From: Christensenellaceae bacterium
GTDB lineage: Bacteria > Bacillota > Clostridia > Christensenellales > DTU072
NCBI GenBank assembly: GCA_031278175.1
Contig: JAITLB010000050.1
Location: 1-34,132, forward strand
Length of the DNA stretch: 34,132 bases
Direction of reading: 5' to 3'
A program made the translations under genes and the position numbers. Below are positions 1 through 11,900 of this stretch, piece after piece; the first letter of the stretch is position 1; every line of letters starts with the position of its first letter. Under the pieces are notes generated by a model that saw only the letters and a program-made list of their open reading frames with translations, made no database searches and was not told where the DNA came from.

Positions 1-33
1 AATCTTGAATCGAGCAAATGTCATACAAGTTCT

Positions 34-762
34 ATGCCAGATTTGAAGCGTGCAAATAAAAACAGATCAAAGAAAAGAAAACCGATTATAATAATTATTA
101 GCATACTTGTTTTGCTCTCTATTCTGTTTTGGGGTCAAACATCGATATTTTCTAGACTGATAGGCAAATTGAAAAAATGTGAGGATTTGGTTTGTTATGC
201 CGTTGCATCGCGTGCATTTGAGAGCGAGATCTATGCACTAAGTTATGCAGAATCGGTTTTTGCGGCAGGTGGTGCTGGTTATGTGCTAGGTCACGATGAG
301 CGCTTTTATGTTATTCTCGCAACATATTTTGAACAAAATGAAGCCGAAGTGGTCAAAGAAAAAAATGGTGCGACTAATATGCTTAAATTGGTAGCGACAG
401 GGTTTAGCGATAAATTTGATAATGCTAAAGATAAAAAAGTCATAAGAGAAGTTATAAATAAAATTTGGGAAAGTGTCCGCATGGTCGCGGAGATTGCAAT
501 AAAGCTCGATTTAAAGGAGATTAGCGACATCGAAATTATATCAAAACTAGAAGAAATTAAGAATGAAATCTTGGACCTTCAAAGTAAATCAGCTAGTGCA
601 ACTAAGAATGAATTGTGCGTAGATGTTGTAGTGGAGTTAATAGAAAAATACTTAAAAGCACTAAATTCGATTATGACCTCTGGTATGACCAAGAGAGCAG
701 CAAGTGCAAGAAGAGCATCAGCGCAATCACTAGCATTAATGAGCACTGTCATAAGTGATTAG
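34..762 (+). CDS. Membrane-anchored SPOR-like protein
   Basis: The product has 242 residues from this ATG. A lysine/arginine-rich N-terminus (residues 1-16) is followed by one hydrophobic helix (about 17-34), so the rest should lie outside the membrane. Residues about 75-110 contain an AGGAGYVLG stretch, then FYVILATYF and an acidic helix. This resembles the glycine-rich strand and aromatic core of SPOR-type peptidoglycan-binding domains. The remainder is helical and charged, ending in an Ala/Ser/Arg-rich tail. The ATG has no clear ribosome site and the frame stays open to base 1, so translation may start before the window. The SPOR assignment is by pattern only. A role in envelope or spore formation is inferred from that family. 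Confidence 0.6.
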   Translation: MPDLKRANKNRSKKRKPIIIIISILVLLSILFWGQTSIFSRLIGKLKKCEDLVCYAVASRAFESEIYALSYAESVFAAGGAGYVLGHDERFYVILATYFEQNEAEVVKEKNGATNMLKLVATGFSDKFDNAKDKKVIREVINKIWESVRMVAEIAIKLDLKEISDIEIISKLEEIKNEILDLQSKSASATKNELCVDVVVELIEKYLKALNSIMTSGMTKRAASARRASAQSLALMSTVISD

Positions 763-1479
763 ACGGGAATGTTTGAAATCACATGTTAAAATAATTGTTA
801 GTGTTGGCAACACAATTCACAAAAAGTAAGAATTAATATCAAATATGTAGACAATAAAGAAAGCAATAGAACTTAGGCGACATAGTGTTTTTGAATTTAG
901 TAATTTTATTAAGCATTATATGTGCGGAATTGTGGATCGCAATAAGTTCTAATAGCACACAATAATTTAGTACATGTTAATGGTCATGTCATTTGGATCC
1001 GTCAGGACTTATGCAATACACTTACTAACTTATAGTCGCATAAATCTTAGATTCAATGCAAAACCGAGATTGAGAGGAACTCTGATGATATAATTAGCCA
1101 AAAACGATTGCGACCTTAATTTAACCTGGGGTAGAGTAATGGATATCATTGAAGTGTTAAGACGCTCAATTCTATTGAATTAATTAGTAAGACATAAGAT
1201 TTAATGCAAACCCTGCACTACACAAATAGCACGTATGTAGTGTAAATGACATTGCTGAGGCGCTAAGAGTTGAGAGGGTTGCGATAATTTATACAGACTA
1301 TCAGTTCCAGTTAATGGAATTAGCGAGAATTATTAAGATTAAACTGACTCGAGTTTGTTTTTGGACACGTTTAGATATCCATCTATTTTTGTACTTTAGT
1401 CTTAACCAGGGTTATATTATAATTCTCTACATATTTTTGCATGTCTTTTATCAATAACGCGAAAGAAGGTTGCGCACTA
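763..1479. other. Gene-free gap
   Basis: All frames are closed by frequent TAG and TAA codons, and I recognise no RNA gene. The one local structure I can point to is a 7-bp inverted repeat, CACTACA at 1216-1222 and TGTAGTG at 1236-1242, with a 13-base loop and no T-run after it. No terminator is evident for the gene ending at 762. Confidence 0.5.
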
Positions 1480-1508
1480 TTGCAATTTTGCCGAGCTAGG
1501 TTTATAAT
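1480..1508 (+). promoter_or_regulatory. Sigma-A-like promoter of yjbQ
   Basis: A TTGCAA -35 box (1480-1485), a 17-base spacer and a perfect TATAAT -10 box (1503-1508) match the housekeeping consensus. Transcription would begin near 1515, leaving a leader of about 145 bases before the TTG start at 1660. I recognise no riboswitch in that leader. The background is AT-rich, so chance matches occur. Confidence 0.5.
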
Positions 1509-1659
1509 ATGTTGATGCAAATCAATGCGATATATGTTTTAGCGTTTATGTAGATTTACAAGCTGACTATTTTAATAAGTAGTTAAAGAGGCTAGCTTTT
1601 AAAATACACAATATAAGGTTAAAATTTTGCATCATATTAAAGACAAGGAGTATTTGATA

Positions 1660-2076
1660 TTGAAGTCATATAGAAAGGAATTACATTTTGTCGTGCCCTC
1701 GAGGCGTGGTTTTGTTAACATAACCCCAAATGTTGAAACTGCTATTAGAGAGAGTGGTGTAAGAGAGGGATTATGTTTAGTGAATGCCATGAACATAACG
1801 GCTAGCGTATTTATTAACGATAATGAAAGCGGGCTACATCGTGATTTTGAGCGCTGGCTGGAAGGTCTTGCTCCTGAAAAACCATACAGTCAATATGATC
1901 ATAATGGATATGAAGATAACGCTGACGCTCATCTAAAGCGCACTATTATGGGGCGTGAGGTTGTTGTTGCGATAACAGATGGTAGACTAGATTTTGGGAC
2001 TTGGGAACAAATATTCTATGGTGAATTCGACGGCAAACGTGATAAACGCGTTTTAATTAAAATTATAGGCGAATAA
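1660..2076 (+). CDS. yjbQ: YjbQ-family enzyme (UPF0047)
   Basis: The 138-residue product has the length and pattern of the YjbQ/UPF0047 family. Members have been annotated as secondary thiamine-phosphate synthases because some show weak activity of that kind; their main role is unsettled. Visible family features are the [20 protein letters not shown] block (about 45-64), which carries polar metal- or substrate-site residues, the DNADAHLK stretch (86-93) and the [13 protein letters not shown] motif (113-125). I chose the TTG at 1660 because AAGGAG at 1645-1650 lies nine bases upstream. An earlier in-frame TTG at 1627 has no such site and would add an untypical extension. The gene stands alone, with gaps of about 0.8-0.9 kb on both sides, so the context says nothing about function. 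No thiamine gene is nearby. Confidence 0.87.
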   Translation: MKSYRKELHFVVPSRRGFVNITPNVETAIRESGVREGLCLVNAMNITASVFINDNESGLHRDFERWLEGLAPEKPYSQYDHNGYEDNADAHLKRTIMGREVVVAITDGRLDFGTWEQIFYGEFDGKRDKRVLIKIIGE

Positions 2077-2880
2077 AACCCATCGCAATGTTTGCTTAAT
2101 GAGTTTTCCCTAATTAACATATAACTCTGCATTTTGTTTAATCGCTAGTATCGCTGCGCTTAGTCCGCTAATTTAGTTAATATTTGTGTAGCGAGTATTT
2201 GGGTTTTAGTAGAAATCTGCTATAAACTTATCTAGGTTACTAAATTATCTGCTACTTCAGTTTTAGATAAGCATTGGATTTTAAGTTATTAGGTGCTCAA
2301 TTGCTAGGCAAAAGTGTCCCGTGTTAGCATTAGGCAATAAATGATATAGAGGTTTGCGGCAAATATGTTTATACAAATCTAGTAAGTAGTTAATAATTGT
2401 AACCCGTTTAGTGAGCGTAACTGTGTTTTCGCAAATTAAGCTAGTAAAATTTAGTCAAAGTAGTGTAGTTATAACTAGTTTTATTAAGTTAAGCAAATTA
2501 AGCGAATTTGCAAATGCACTTATAAAGCGGGTTAGATAATTGCGTGGCACAAAAATTCCTTGCTGTTTGGATGTTTTCTTAGACTAAACCCATATAAAAA
2601 TTAGTTAGATAATGGTGGTTGATTAGTGGAATTTTAAGTTTTAATTTTATAGGATTAGTCTAAATTATCAGAGATTTGTTTCTATTTGTGATGTTTGCAT
2701 CACTGCAAGTAAATACTTAAGATAATTCTATTGTAGCGGTCCTTCTACTGGCAAGCTTAATGCTCGGATAATTTTAGTATGCTAATAAATGTCGCCATTT
2801 TAGAATACATGAAAAACACCCTAGTTTATGAAGTTTTAGTGTATTTGAGTGTAAAAATAAGGTAAATTACTATGCCCTAA
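2077..2880. other. Gene-free gap before surface locus
   Basis: All frames are broken by stops and the sequence is rich in TTAG and CTAG words. I see no convincing terminator for yjbQ, no RNA gene and no decayed coding frame. Confidence 0.5.
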
Positions 2881-2909
2881 TTGACTAATTTCACTATTTG
2901 TAGTATCAT
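2881..2909 (+). promoter_or_regulatory. Promoter of the surface-protein locus
   Basis: TTGACT (2881-2886), a 17-base spacer and TATCAT (2904-2909) form a good sigma-A type promoter. The start would be near 2916, giving a leader of about 75 bases. That leader holds a small stem, TAGGG at 2911-2915 with CCCTA at 2930-2934, and the GC palindrome at 2939-2952. It is the only strong promoter seen upstream of the four-gene run ending at 17192. Confidence 0.6.
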
Positions 2910-2938
2910 ATAGGGGACTATAAAATCATCCCTAGTTT

Positions 2939-2956
2939 ACGCGCGCGCGCGTGCGT
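2939..2956. repeat. Alternating CG palindrome in the mRNA leader
   Basis: Eighteen bases alternate purine and pyrimidine without a break. The first fourteen, ACGCGCGCGCGCGT, are a perfect palindrome. The tract sits between the promoter and the ribosome site (GGAGG core, 2973-2977) of the giant surface gene. Alternating CG is the classic sequence able to adopt Z-DNA, and in RNA it can pair with itself. It stands out sharply against the AT-rich surroundings. Confidence 0.9.
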
Positions 2957-2989
2957 CTAGTAGTGGTTCAACGGAGGTATTACCCGGAC

Positions 2990-5900
2990 ATGAATAAGCG
3001 AGGCAAACTCATATCTGGTATTTTTATTGCGATCATAGTAATGGTCGTTTCAATAGTGATTGGGACAATCTCCGTTCTTGATGCTGGTGCTAAAACTGAA
3101 GATATTTACGCTTCATTATATAATGCAGCACCTACTGACGGCACTGTTATAAAAAACACTAATTTTTGGTACACAAACGATAACACGGTTAATGGAACAT
3201 ATCTTGATGACTCTGCAAATTCTGGAATGCAAGTTGGGAGTAATACCCTGCAAACGAGAGGCACGGCAACTGGCGGTAATGTGTCAGGTAGTAGCAATCC
3301 TGTAGCTGGAACTTTTAGGGATTTTAGAATGTCAGGAATTACATATTATGCTGCAACCGCTACAGCATTCGAGGGTACTGCTTCAAGTGATGGTGCTGTA
3401 TTAGCTTCAAATATCAGATTTAATACAACCGATAAACAATCTTATGGATTAGCTTCTGCGATCAAGGATTCTGGTTTTCAAGTTAAGTTTAATTTTGATG
3501 CTATGCTAGATAATCGTGCAGGTACAACTACGACATTTGTTGTCTATTTGAATTGGTATCCAACAGGTCCTGCTGGATCTAGAGTTGCAAACACCAGCAA
3601 AAATGTTACTATAGATTCAGGTGCTAGCAATTTAACTGGTTCAGGATATGAATTAACTGTACCTACCGCAACAGATATTGATTTAGCTAAGGCGGTCCTT
3701 GAGATTGTTATCTATATTCCTAGTAATGTTAACTTTAGAATTCTTTCACCTGCAGCGGGTGCTGAAGTTATGTTGTCAAGCACTGTAAATATTGCGACAA
3801 CCTCATCGCTAGTTATATCGGGTGAAAACCGTAACACTTATACAATACAATCAACACAACAACTAAACACGGGCGGGTATGTCAAACCTGGGGACACAGT
3901 GGAATTTACCACTTACGCATACACTTCTTCTCTAAGCAACAGATATGTATTTTCTGATGTTTATCCATATGTTATGGGTTTGCAAAATTTATCAGGTACC
4001 GAAAAATTTATTGGAAAACAAAATGGTATGACCTACGATGATACAAATCCCGCATGCATAGTTTATGAAAGCAATGGAATTGAATTAACAAAGGTTACTG
4101 AAGAGTATCAGAAAGTAACAAACAACCAGGGCGAATTTGTTTCATATAAGACATCGTTTATTGTAGGTCAAAATTTGTCGATGGGCACAGTGCTCAATAT
4201 CCGACCTAAAATTATTATCGGTGTAAATTTTGATGGGTCATTCGTGCAGAAGTATCAAAAAGAAACGGGACCATATACTATTTCTATAGATTCAGTTATA
4301 CCCTCTATGCCAGAAATTGCGCCAAATTCGACGTTAGGAAAGGCAATCAGTCAAGAAGCATGGTATACAGCGACCAATTCACCTACATTGGAAATGTCGA
4401 GCACTTCACATACAATAGCAACTGATGAGCACACGTTTGCATTTGTTTTCCCATCTTATGTTTTATCTATTGATGCATCCTTATATGATTTCAGTTCATA
4501 TATTACTCAGTTTGAAATTGATGAAGGTGCTGTCTCTATACCAGTAACTACAAATTTAGACGGTTCCAGCATACCAGGCAATGTACAACGTCTTTTTAAA
4601 TATACCAGTGATCGAGGCAGTTCAATGCCCGCAAAAACAAAATCTTTAAATTTTACTGATGCTGGTGTGTTTACAGTATTTTTAGTTTCAGTAGATCTAG
4701 CTGGCAATAAAAGCACTGTAAGAACTTATGTAAATGTAATGGTAGATGCTAGCGAACATACTGTGCTTGCATCGTATCGTGTTGGGGATGGGACGATTAC
4801 TCTTGGTAAAGGTGACATACGTTTCCGCTATATTATAGGTGAAAACGAACACAATGCCGATGGAAGTTTAAAGCTAACCGCTTCAACATACTTATCACAA
4901 GCTAAATATTTGACCACTAGTGGTGCTAAACGTGGCGAGTATGTAACGATAATGTTAGTTATGAATGCTACGGCATATTCATACTACAGACTAGAAAGTT
5001 ATATGAACTATGCAAGTAGTCAACCAGCCGTACAACGGCCAACGATGTTATTAGAAGGTGTAGACAGATATATTTATATGCGCTTTATAATGGATGAAAC
5101 TAACGTAGAGTATGGCGGTATCGCTCTTGAATGCGCCTTGCTTGAGAGAGCGCAGATTATTATAGCTCAACGTGAATTCGTATATAGCGGATCACCTCTA
5201 AATTTGAGCACTTATACACAGGTGTCATCTATAACAACGACAGGTTCAACAGGTTCTATTTTAGCTGGGATATCGACATCATTTAAATATTATAACATTT
5301 ATACAGTCACAGCAAGCATTTCGGGCAATGTGACAACTATAACTTACGATGGGTCAAATTATACCGTTAATTCGCTTAGCCCAATCGTTCCGCTATCAAC
5401 ATATACAATGGGCGGAAAGAGTTATTACTCTGCTACAGTTAGTCAGGGTACTGGTGGAGTATATAATTTAAGGATTGTACCTTTAGACGAATCCATGTTA
5501 ACAATTACCAATGCTGGCGAATATTGGTTTATTTCTGAAATAGCGACTCAAATTGGGACACCGAGATATTACGCTGTCAATGAAAATACCGTTATCATAA
5601 ACAAGGCATCTCCAGCTGTTTTGGGGTTGACAGCGACACCTATAACATACGGTTCCTCTATTGATAAACTGGATTATATTAGTTATTCAACTAGTGGTGT
5701 TGCATATTCAGCCGCCAATGGAAATATCAACATTTTCTATGACTTACAAACACCCACCTTAGAAGTTAAAAGACTTTATCTTACTAGTTCAGGAGTATGG
5801 GGCGAGTACATTATAAAAACACCAACGGCAGACAGTCAAGACTATATTATGCCTGAAGCTGGCACTATAAATATAAACGTAGAGTTTTCACCATTTGATC

Positions 5901-8900
5901 CAAGACTAAAGCTAGATGGTACACCTTTGCTACCTGATGAAGTCGCCACTTATACCTCTAACTATACATTTTATTTAAATTTCTATAACGGTATTACATT
6001 TACAGGTGGAAATGGTTTCTATGCAGCTAATTACAGCATAACTACCTATACATTCGCATGTGTAATAAATCCAGCGCCCGCTACAATCGAAATAGACGAA
6101 GAAAGTGTTGCTAATTTAGTCTACAATGGAAATTCATTAGTTCCTGCATATAATACTGTGCCAGCTGATCTTTCATATATAGCACTATACGAGCTGCGCA
6201 ATCCAAATGGTTCTTATGGTCAACAATCAGCAGCGCTACCTGTAGTAGCTGGTGAATATAGGGCAAGTTATTATGTTCAGGAGAAGAATTACCACTCAAG
6301 TACGATAATAAGCACTTTTGAAGTTAAGAAAAAAAGCGTTAGCTTAAGTGTCGAGGATCAATATTTGACCGCTTGCGAAGAACAAGGTTATACAATGGCG
6401 GTTACTGATGATGGTAAAACATATAATCGCTACTTTAGTAGTATATACGGTCGCTTAGTTTCGCCACCTATGACTGTGACTTCGGATAATCCCGATTTGC
6501 AACTAGCAGGTATAGGTTATAAATACGCGTTCAAGTTGGTGCGCGATTTAGATGGAAATCCAATAAGTTCTACGTATTCAGAAGAAATGTCGTTAGCTGA
6601 TGTAAGAACAGAAATGCGAGCTGCGGGCGCATTCTTGCTGAGAATAGTTGTAGATGCAACTAATTTTACTGGCGAGTTTACTTTGATGGTATGCGTGTCC
6701 CCCGCTGATGCACTAGATGCGACAGTTGCATCTTACTTTACAATTAGTTTCCCAGCATTAAAGTCGTCTTACGCTGTATATAATATTGACAGCACTACAC
6801 CTATGGTCAATCAATATGACACCACCATAGGGCATATTGAATATGGACAAACAATAGCTGAGCTACTTGAAAATAACCAGATATTCCAAAATATGCAAAT
6901 TGCTTTGATTCAATTTACATACACATCTGGCTTAGCTACTGTAGAGGGGCGGTTTAGGTTATACAGCGAAGAAGAAATAACCGATTCTTATGAGGTAAGA
7001 ATTGATGGTAAATACATATTGCCTGTTTTATATAATTCAAGCAATCAAATTATTCCGTATTATACATACATTGTCTGGGAAGCCGGGCATTATGAAGGTG
7101 AGGTGTTTATTCCAAACACAGGGTTTAAACCAATTACTCGTGAAATATCACTTTATGTAGCACGTGCAACCCCGACATTTGACAAGGTGTTTTTTGACCC
7201 TATAGTTTATGAGACCACTCTTGATGATCTAACTTGGTTCGGTGCACCACATGTAGCCGGTAACAATGCTGACATAACAGGTATTGTAGGATACGACTTA
7301 ATTTCAACACAATATCAATTAGTTCCATCGAATGTGGGATATGCACCTGAAGTAGGTGTGACTCCTGTCACATATAGATTTGTGCCAAGCGATAGAAAAA
7401 ATTATCGAGATGTTGAATTTACTGTCAACATAACTGTAACTCAAAAAACTGCTGGAATTACAATCGAGGAAAACCCGACTGCTCAATATGGAGATATTTA
7501 TGTAGCGCCTATAGTTACCACAAATCCTGCCAGCAGAGTTATACAATATGAGTATTTTGACGGGGAAACACCTATAACAATAAATTCAGCTACACCAGTG
7601 GGTGTGTATAGATTAGTTGTAACAATAGTAGATAAAAATTATGTAGGCACAGCTGAAACAAACTACACAATCACAAAAGCGCAACTGGAATGGAATGTTC
7701 AACCGACACCACAACAAGGTGAACTTCGGTTCGGGATAAAAGTTGATGAAATTATTTTAACAACCAGCGGATCATTAAAGACGAGGTATGGCACATATAT
7801 TCTTCCTGGAACATTTAAGTGTCTAATGGCACAAGGCATCGAATCCGGCGATTACATTCCAACAGGAACGCATGTTGTTACGGTCTCATTCACACCAGCT
7901 AGTATTGTGACTGCAGGTTTTTATGATAAGTATATAGTAAGTGAATTAACTATAAATATCGGGATATTAAAAAACGTTCCTGATGTAGCAGTAACTGGAA
8001 CAACAGTTACATACGATGGTACGCAAAAATCTCCAGTTATAAGTTTTGGTAATTTAATAGATGATTATTCCATAAATTACAGCGTAGTGTATAATGATTT
8101 ATCGACAGGAGCTGAGCTAGAGGGACCACCAATTAATGCTGGATCATACAATGTTACAGTCTTAATAGATGATCCTAACTATGAAAAAGTGTCCGATCCT
8201 GTAGTATTTAAAATTAACAAGGCACCTGTAGATGTTAAACTAGGGACATATGTATTTGGTTATGATGGCGCATCTCATGCTCTTACAGTAGAGTTATCAG
8301 TTAAAGACTTAGCATATTCCATTGCGTATGTAAACAATGGGGGTGTTTCAAGCAGTTCACCACAATCGGCAGCTGGCAAGTATAGAGCTGTTTTAGAGCT
8401 GAATGAATCCAACTATGCGATTAATGGAGTAGGTAACTACCCATTCTATATTATACCGCTTGTCAATTATGTTGATCTTGGATCACTTGTACAATCGTAT
8501 GGTGATGTATATGGTATAGATGCTGGATTCAACTATGACAATGTTACTTCGGTTACCTACTACAAGCAAGAATCTACGGGGATCGAGTTAACTAACGTCA
8601 ATAAAGCAATAGTAGACAAATATTTACTATCTTTCAAAATTCAGGTTAATGGTTTAATTTGTGATGTTATAGCTTCCATCGGAGATCAAGAAGATGTCTA
8701 CTATTGTAGAACCATCATCAACGACAATGAAACCGATGCTACATTTGTATTGCATACATCTGTTGAGACAATTGAAGATTTATATCTCACAATTGAAAAA
8801 GCTGTTGTAGATATTAATGTATTACCTCTTTATACAACAGTTTACGACACGAAGCCGTACAATACAGATTCAGTGTATGCCATTGCTGAAGTTGATGTAA

Positions 8901-11900
8901 AATTTGTTTATTCTTACTATCAGATAATAGATGAATTGCAAGGCGAAAAACTAGATCAAGCTATTAATGCTGGTACATATCGTTTTGTAATAGAGATAGA
9001 GGATCATAATTATGCTGGCACTGTTGATACCGTCTTAGTTATTCAAAAAGCGGATGCTGATGCAAGACAAGCTCCTTCACTCGATTCTAGATATAGTTAT
9101 AGCGATGATCCTAAGACTGTTAAATTTAGACCAGATGGTTCTGTTATGTTCAATGGTTCAAACATTGCTAACTCTGGCGCGTGGGAGATTACAACACAGG
9201 ATTTTGACAAACTGGGGGTTGGGGCTTATGATAATATTACATTTAAGTTTACACCCTCGGATACTAGTATTAATTCCGCTTATGTAATCGGCACTGCAAC
9301 TGTCAACAAAAAAGACATATCGGAATACGTAAGATACGATGATGCAGATTTACTACAACAATATAATCTAGCACAGCATAAAGTCAGAGCGTATATAGAT
9401 ACCGCTGTAGCTGATCTATTTAAAGCAAGTGACAAAAATCTAACTCTAATAGTCACTTACAATGGTTCGACATATCAACCCGAAAGATGTGGTTTATATT
9501 CCATAGTCATAACGGTATCTAGCACTTGCTACGAAGGTTCGATAGGAAGTGGTGCTGACAAAATAGAGATGCAAATTCAGACGGCGACCCCGTCGATTAT
9601 ATTGCCGACTATTGCAAGCATAAAACTAGGGCAAACATTACAAAGTTCAAGTTTGTCTGGGGGGTTGGCATATATTGGTGACACGTCACACGCAGTAGAG
9701 GGAGAGTTCTTCTTCGAGAATAGCGCATACAAACCAGATAAATTAAATTATAGAACTATATATTTAGGGTTTGCGCCTAAAGATTATAACAATTATAATC
9801 AAGTCACATTCGGTGCTAGTGTATTAGTGCTCCCAGTAGATGACAGCGAATACAACTATAGTTACGGCACAGTAAATGCCGCTGAGTTTATTTACGGTGA
9901 ACCTTTATCAGCGGTAACAATAACATTGACAAGTCAGTCGTTGGTACGTGGAAGTGTTGAATGGGTAAATCCGAACTATATTGCAAAAAACGGCGAAAGT
10001 GTTCAGTATCGCTTTATCCCAGCTTCTTCGCAAACTAACGATCAAGGTATGCCATATTATGATGTTTATCCTATTGTTTATGGCAACATACAAGTTGTGG
10101 TGAATGATGCTACATTCGTGTTTGATTCCGAATCATTTGCGACAGTTTATGTTGGTGAAAGACTACAAGAGCTTAGGTTAGATATTAAGATCCGAAATGC
10201 AAAAACTGGAGCCCTAGTTACAGATTATAATTATACTCTAGATGTCGGGGATACCGGTGTGGCGCTAAATACTCTCATTGAAGAGGCGCATGCAACTGAT
10301 TCTCCTAATCTTGATATTAGATTACATATAACTAAGAATTCATATACTGCAGGGAATTTCGTTCTTAAAGATATAAAGGTTAGACATTATCTTTCACAAG
10401 ACCGATTTAATGCAGCGGTAAATTCAAAAATGTATGATGGTGTTGCAATAAAAGACACATCTATTATACAGATGGCAGAAGTTAATGTTGCAAACACAAC
10501 TTTCGAGCCGATGCCTGGTGCGTATAAAATTACAAATATAGTTTGTGATGGCAATACTGTGGATTCAGTTTTAGCGGCTGGTGCATACACAATTAGCGCG
10601 TCCTATGACGATGGAACACATTATGGCACATTCTCGTTTACATTCGTTGTTGATAAACGGAATATATCTAATGCTATATCACCTGCAGTTTATACAAGTA
10701 CTGGTACCGAAGAGGGTGTAATCTTCAAGACAGTAGAATATATATATGGTTCAAATGTGGATGCATTCGAATTAGAGTTTTCCGAGTTTGCTAATGGATC
10801 TGTTATTGAATACGATCCTGATGCAATATTGCCGTATATAACATATAATTATTATAATAACATATCTAAAGATATGCCATACGGTAGCACAGCACCTCGA
10901 AACGCTGGTATGTATTATGTAGAAGTATCAATTTCAGTTGAATGTCCCGAATATGTAGGCATGGCAGCATTTATGTATCGAATCGATCGCAAAGAAGCCA
11001 ATGTGTATTTCCCAAGTGCTGGAGGTTATACATTCCAGTATGGGCAAATAATTTCCATAGTTCCAGTTATAGATGTTACAGAGACAGAGGGCTATTATAT
11101 TACTTATGATGGCAATCGCGCTGTCCCAGAAAATGCTGGTGAGTATAATGTGGTCGCGCATTTAGATGGCAAGAATTTTTACGGTACATCTTCAGCTGTT
11201 AAATTAATAATTCAAAAAGCAAAACTAGTAGTTGCGCAATTCCCAACCGTGTCGGGTTTGACTTACGGGCAGAATCTTGGAAGTGCTAAAATTACTGGCG
11301 GCATAGTCATGAATCCAACAACAGGCACAATTGCTAATGGTGCTTTTGCGTTTATGGATCCAAACATTGTTGCGTTTACTGCTGGCGCAACAAATTTAGT
11401 GTATTTGAAGTACGAATATAATGACAATTATGAGATGCTTGAAAACATCCCCGTAAATGTGTCTGTTGGTAAAGCCACAACGAGCATAGACATAATCAAT
11501 GCAACTGCGGTATATACTGGCGGTGAGGTATATCCACAAGTAAGAGCGGATACCGCTTATCCAGTTTCCTTTGACATGGTGTTCAGACGTAACGCGGGTG
11601 TTGTTGCGCCAATTAGTGCTGGAACTTACACCGTGACAGTAACCATTAATGATGATAATTACAGTGGTGAAATTACGGGAATAATATTTACTATAACTCC
11701 TGCACCAGTAATAGCAAATGAAAATCCCGTAGCATCTCCAGTTGTTTATGGTTCGGCACTTAGCACTAGTGTTTTAGTTGGTGGATGGGTTCGCTATTTC
11801 GATACAGGACTAGGTAGAGGTTCTTTTACATATCTTTATCCTGGATTAGTACCAGGTGAAGAACAGCGTATAGGTGCTGCCGGACCACATGACGTAGGGA

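Noticed and set aside
1627-1659. Earlier TTG start for yjbQ
   Set aside because: AAGGAG at 1645-1650 lies inside this extension and is correctly spaced for TTG 1660. The shorter protein has the usual family length of 138.
2951-2989. GTG start 39 bases upstream for the giant surface protein
   Set aside because: It lies within the CG tract and before the GGAGG site, and it would place extra residues ahead of a normal signal sequence.
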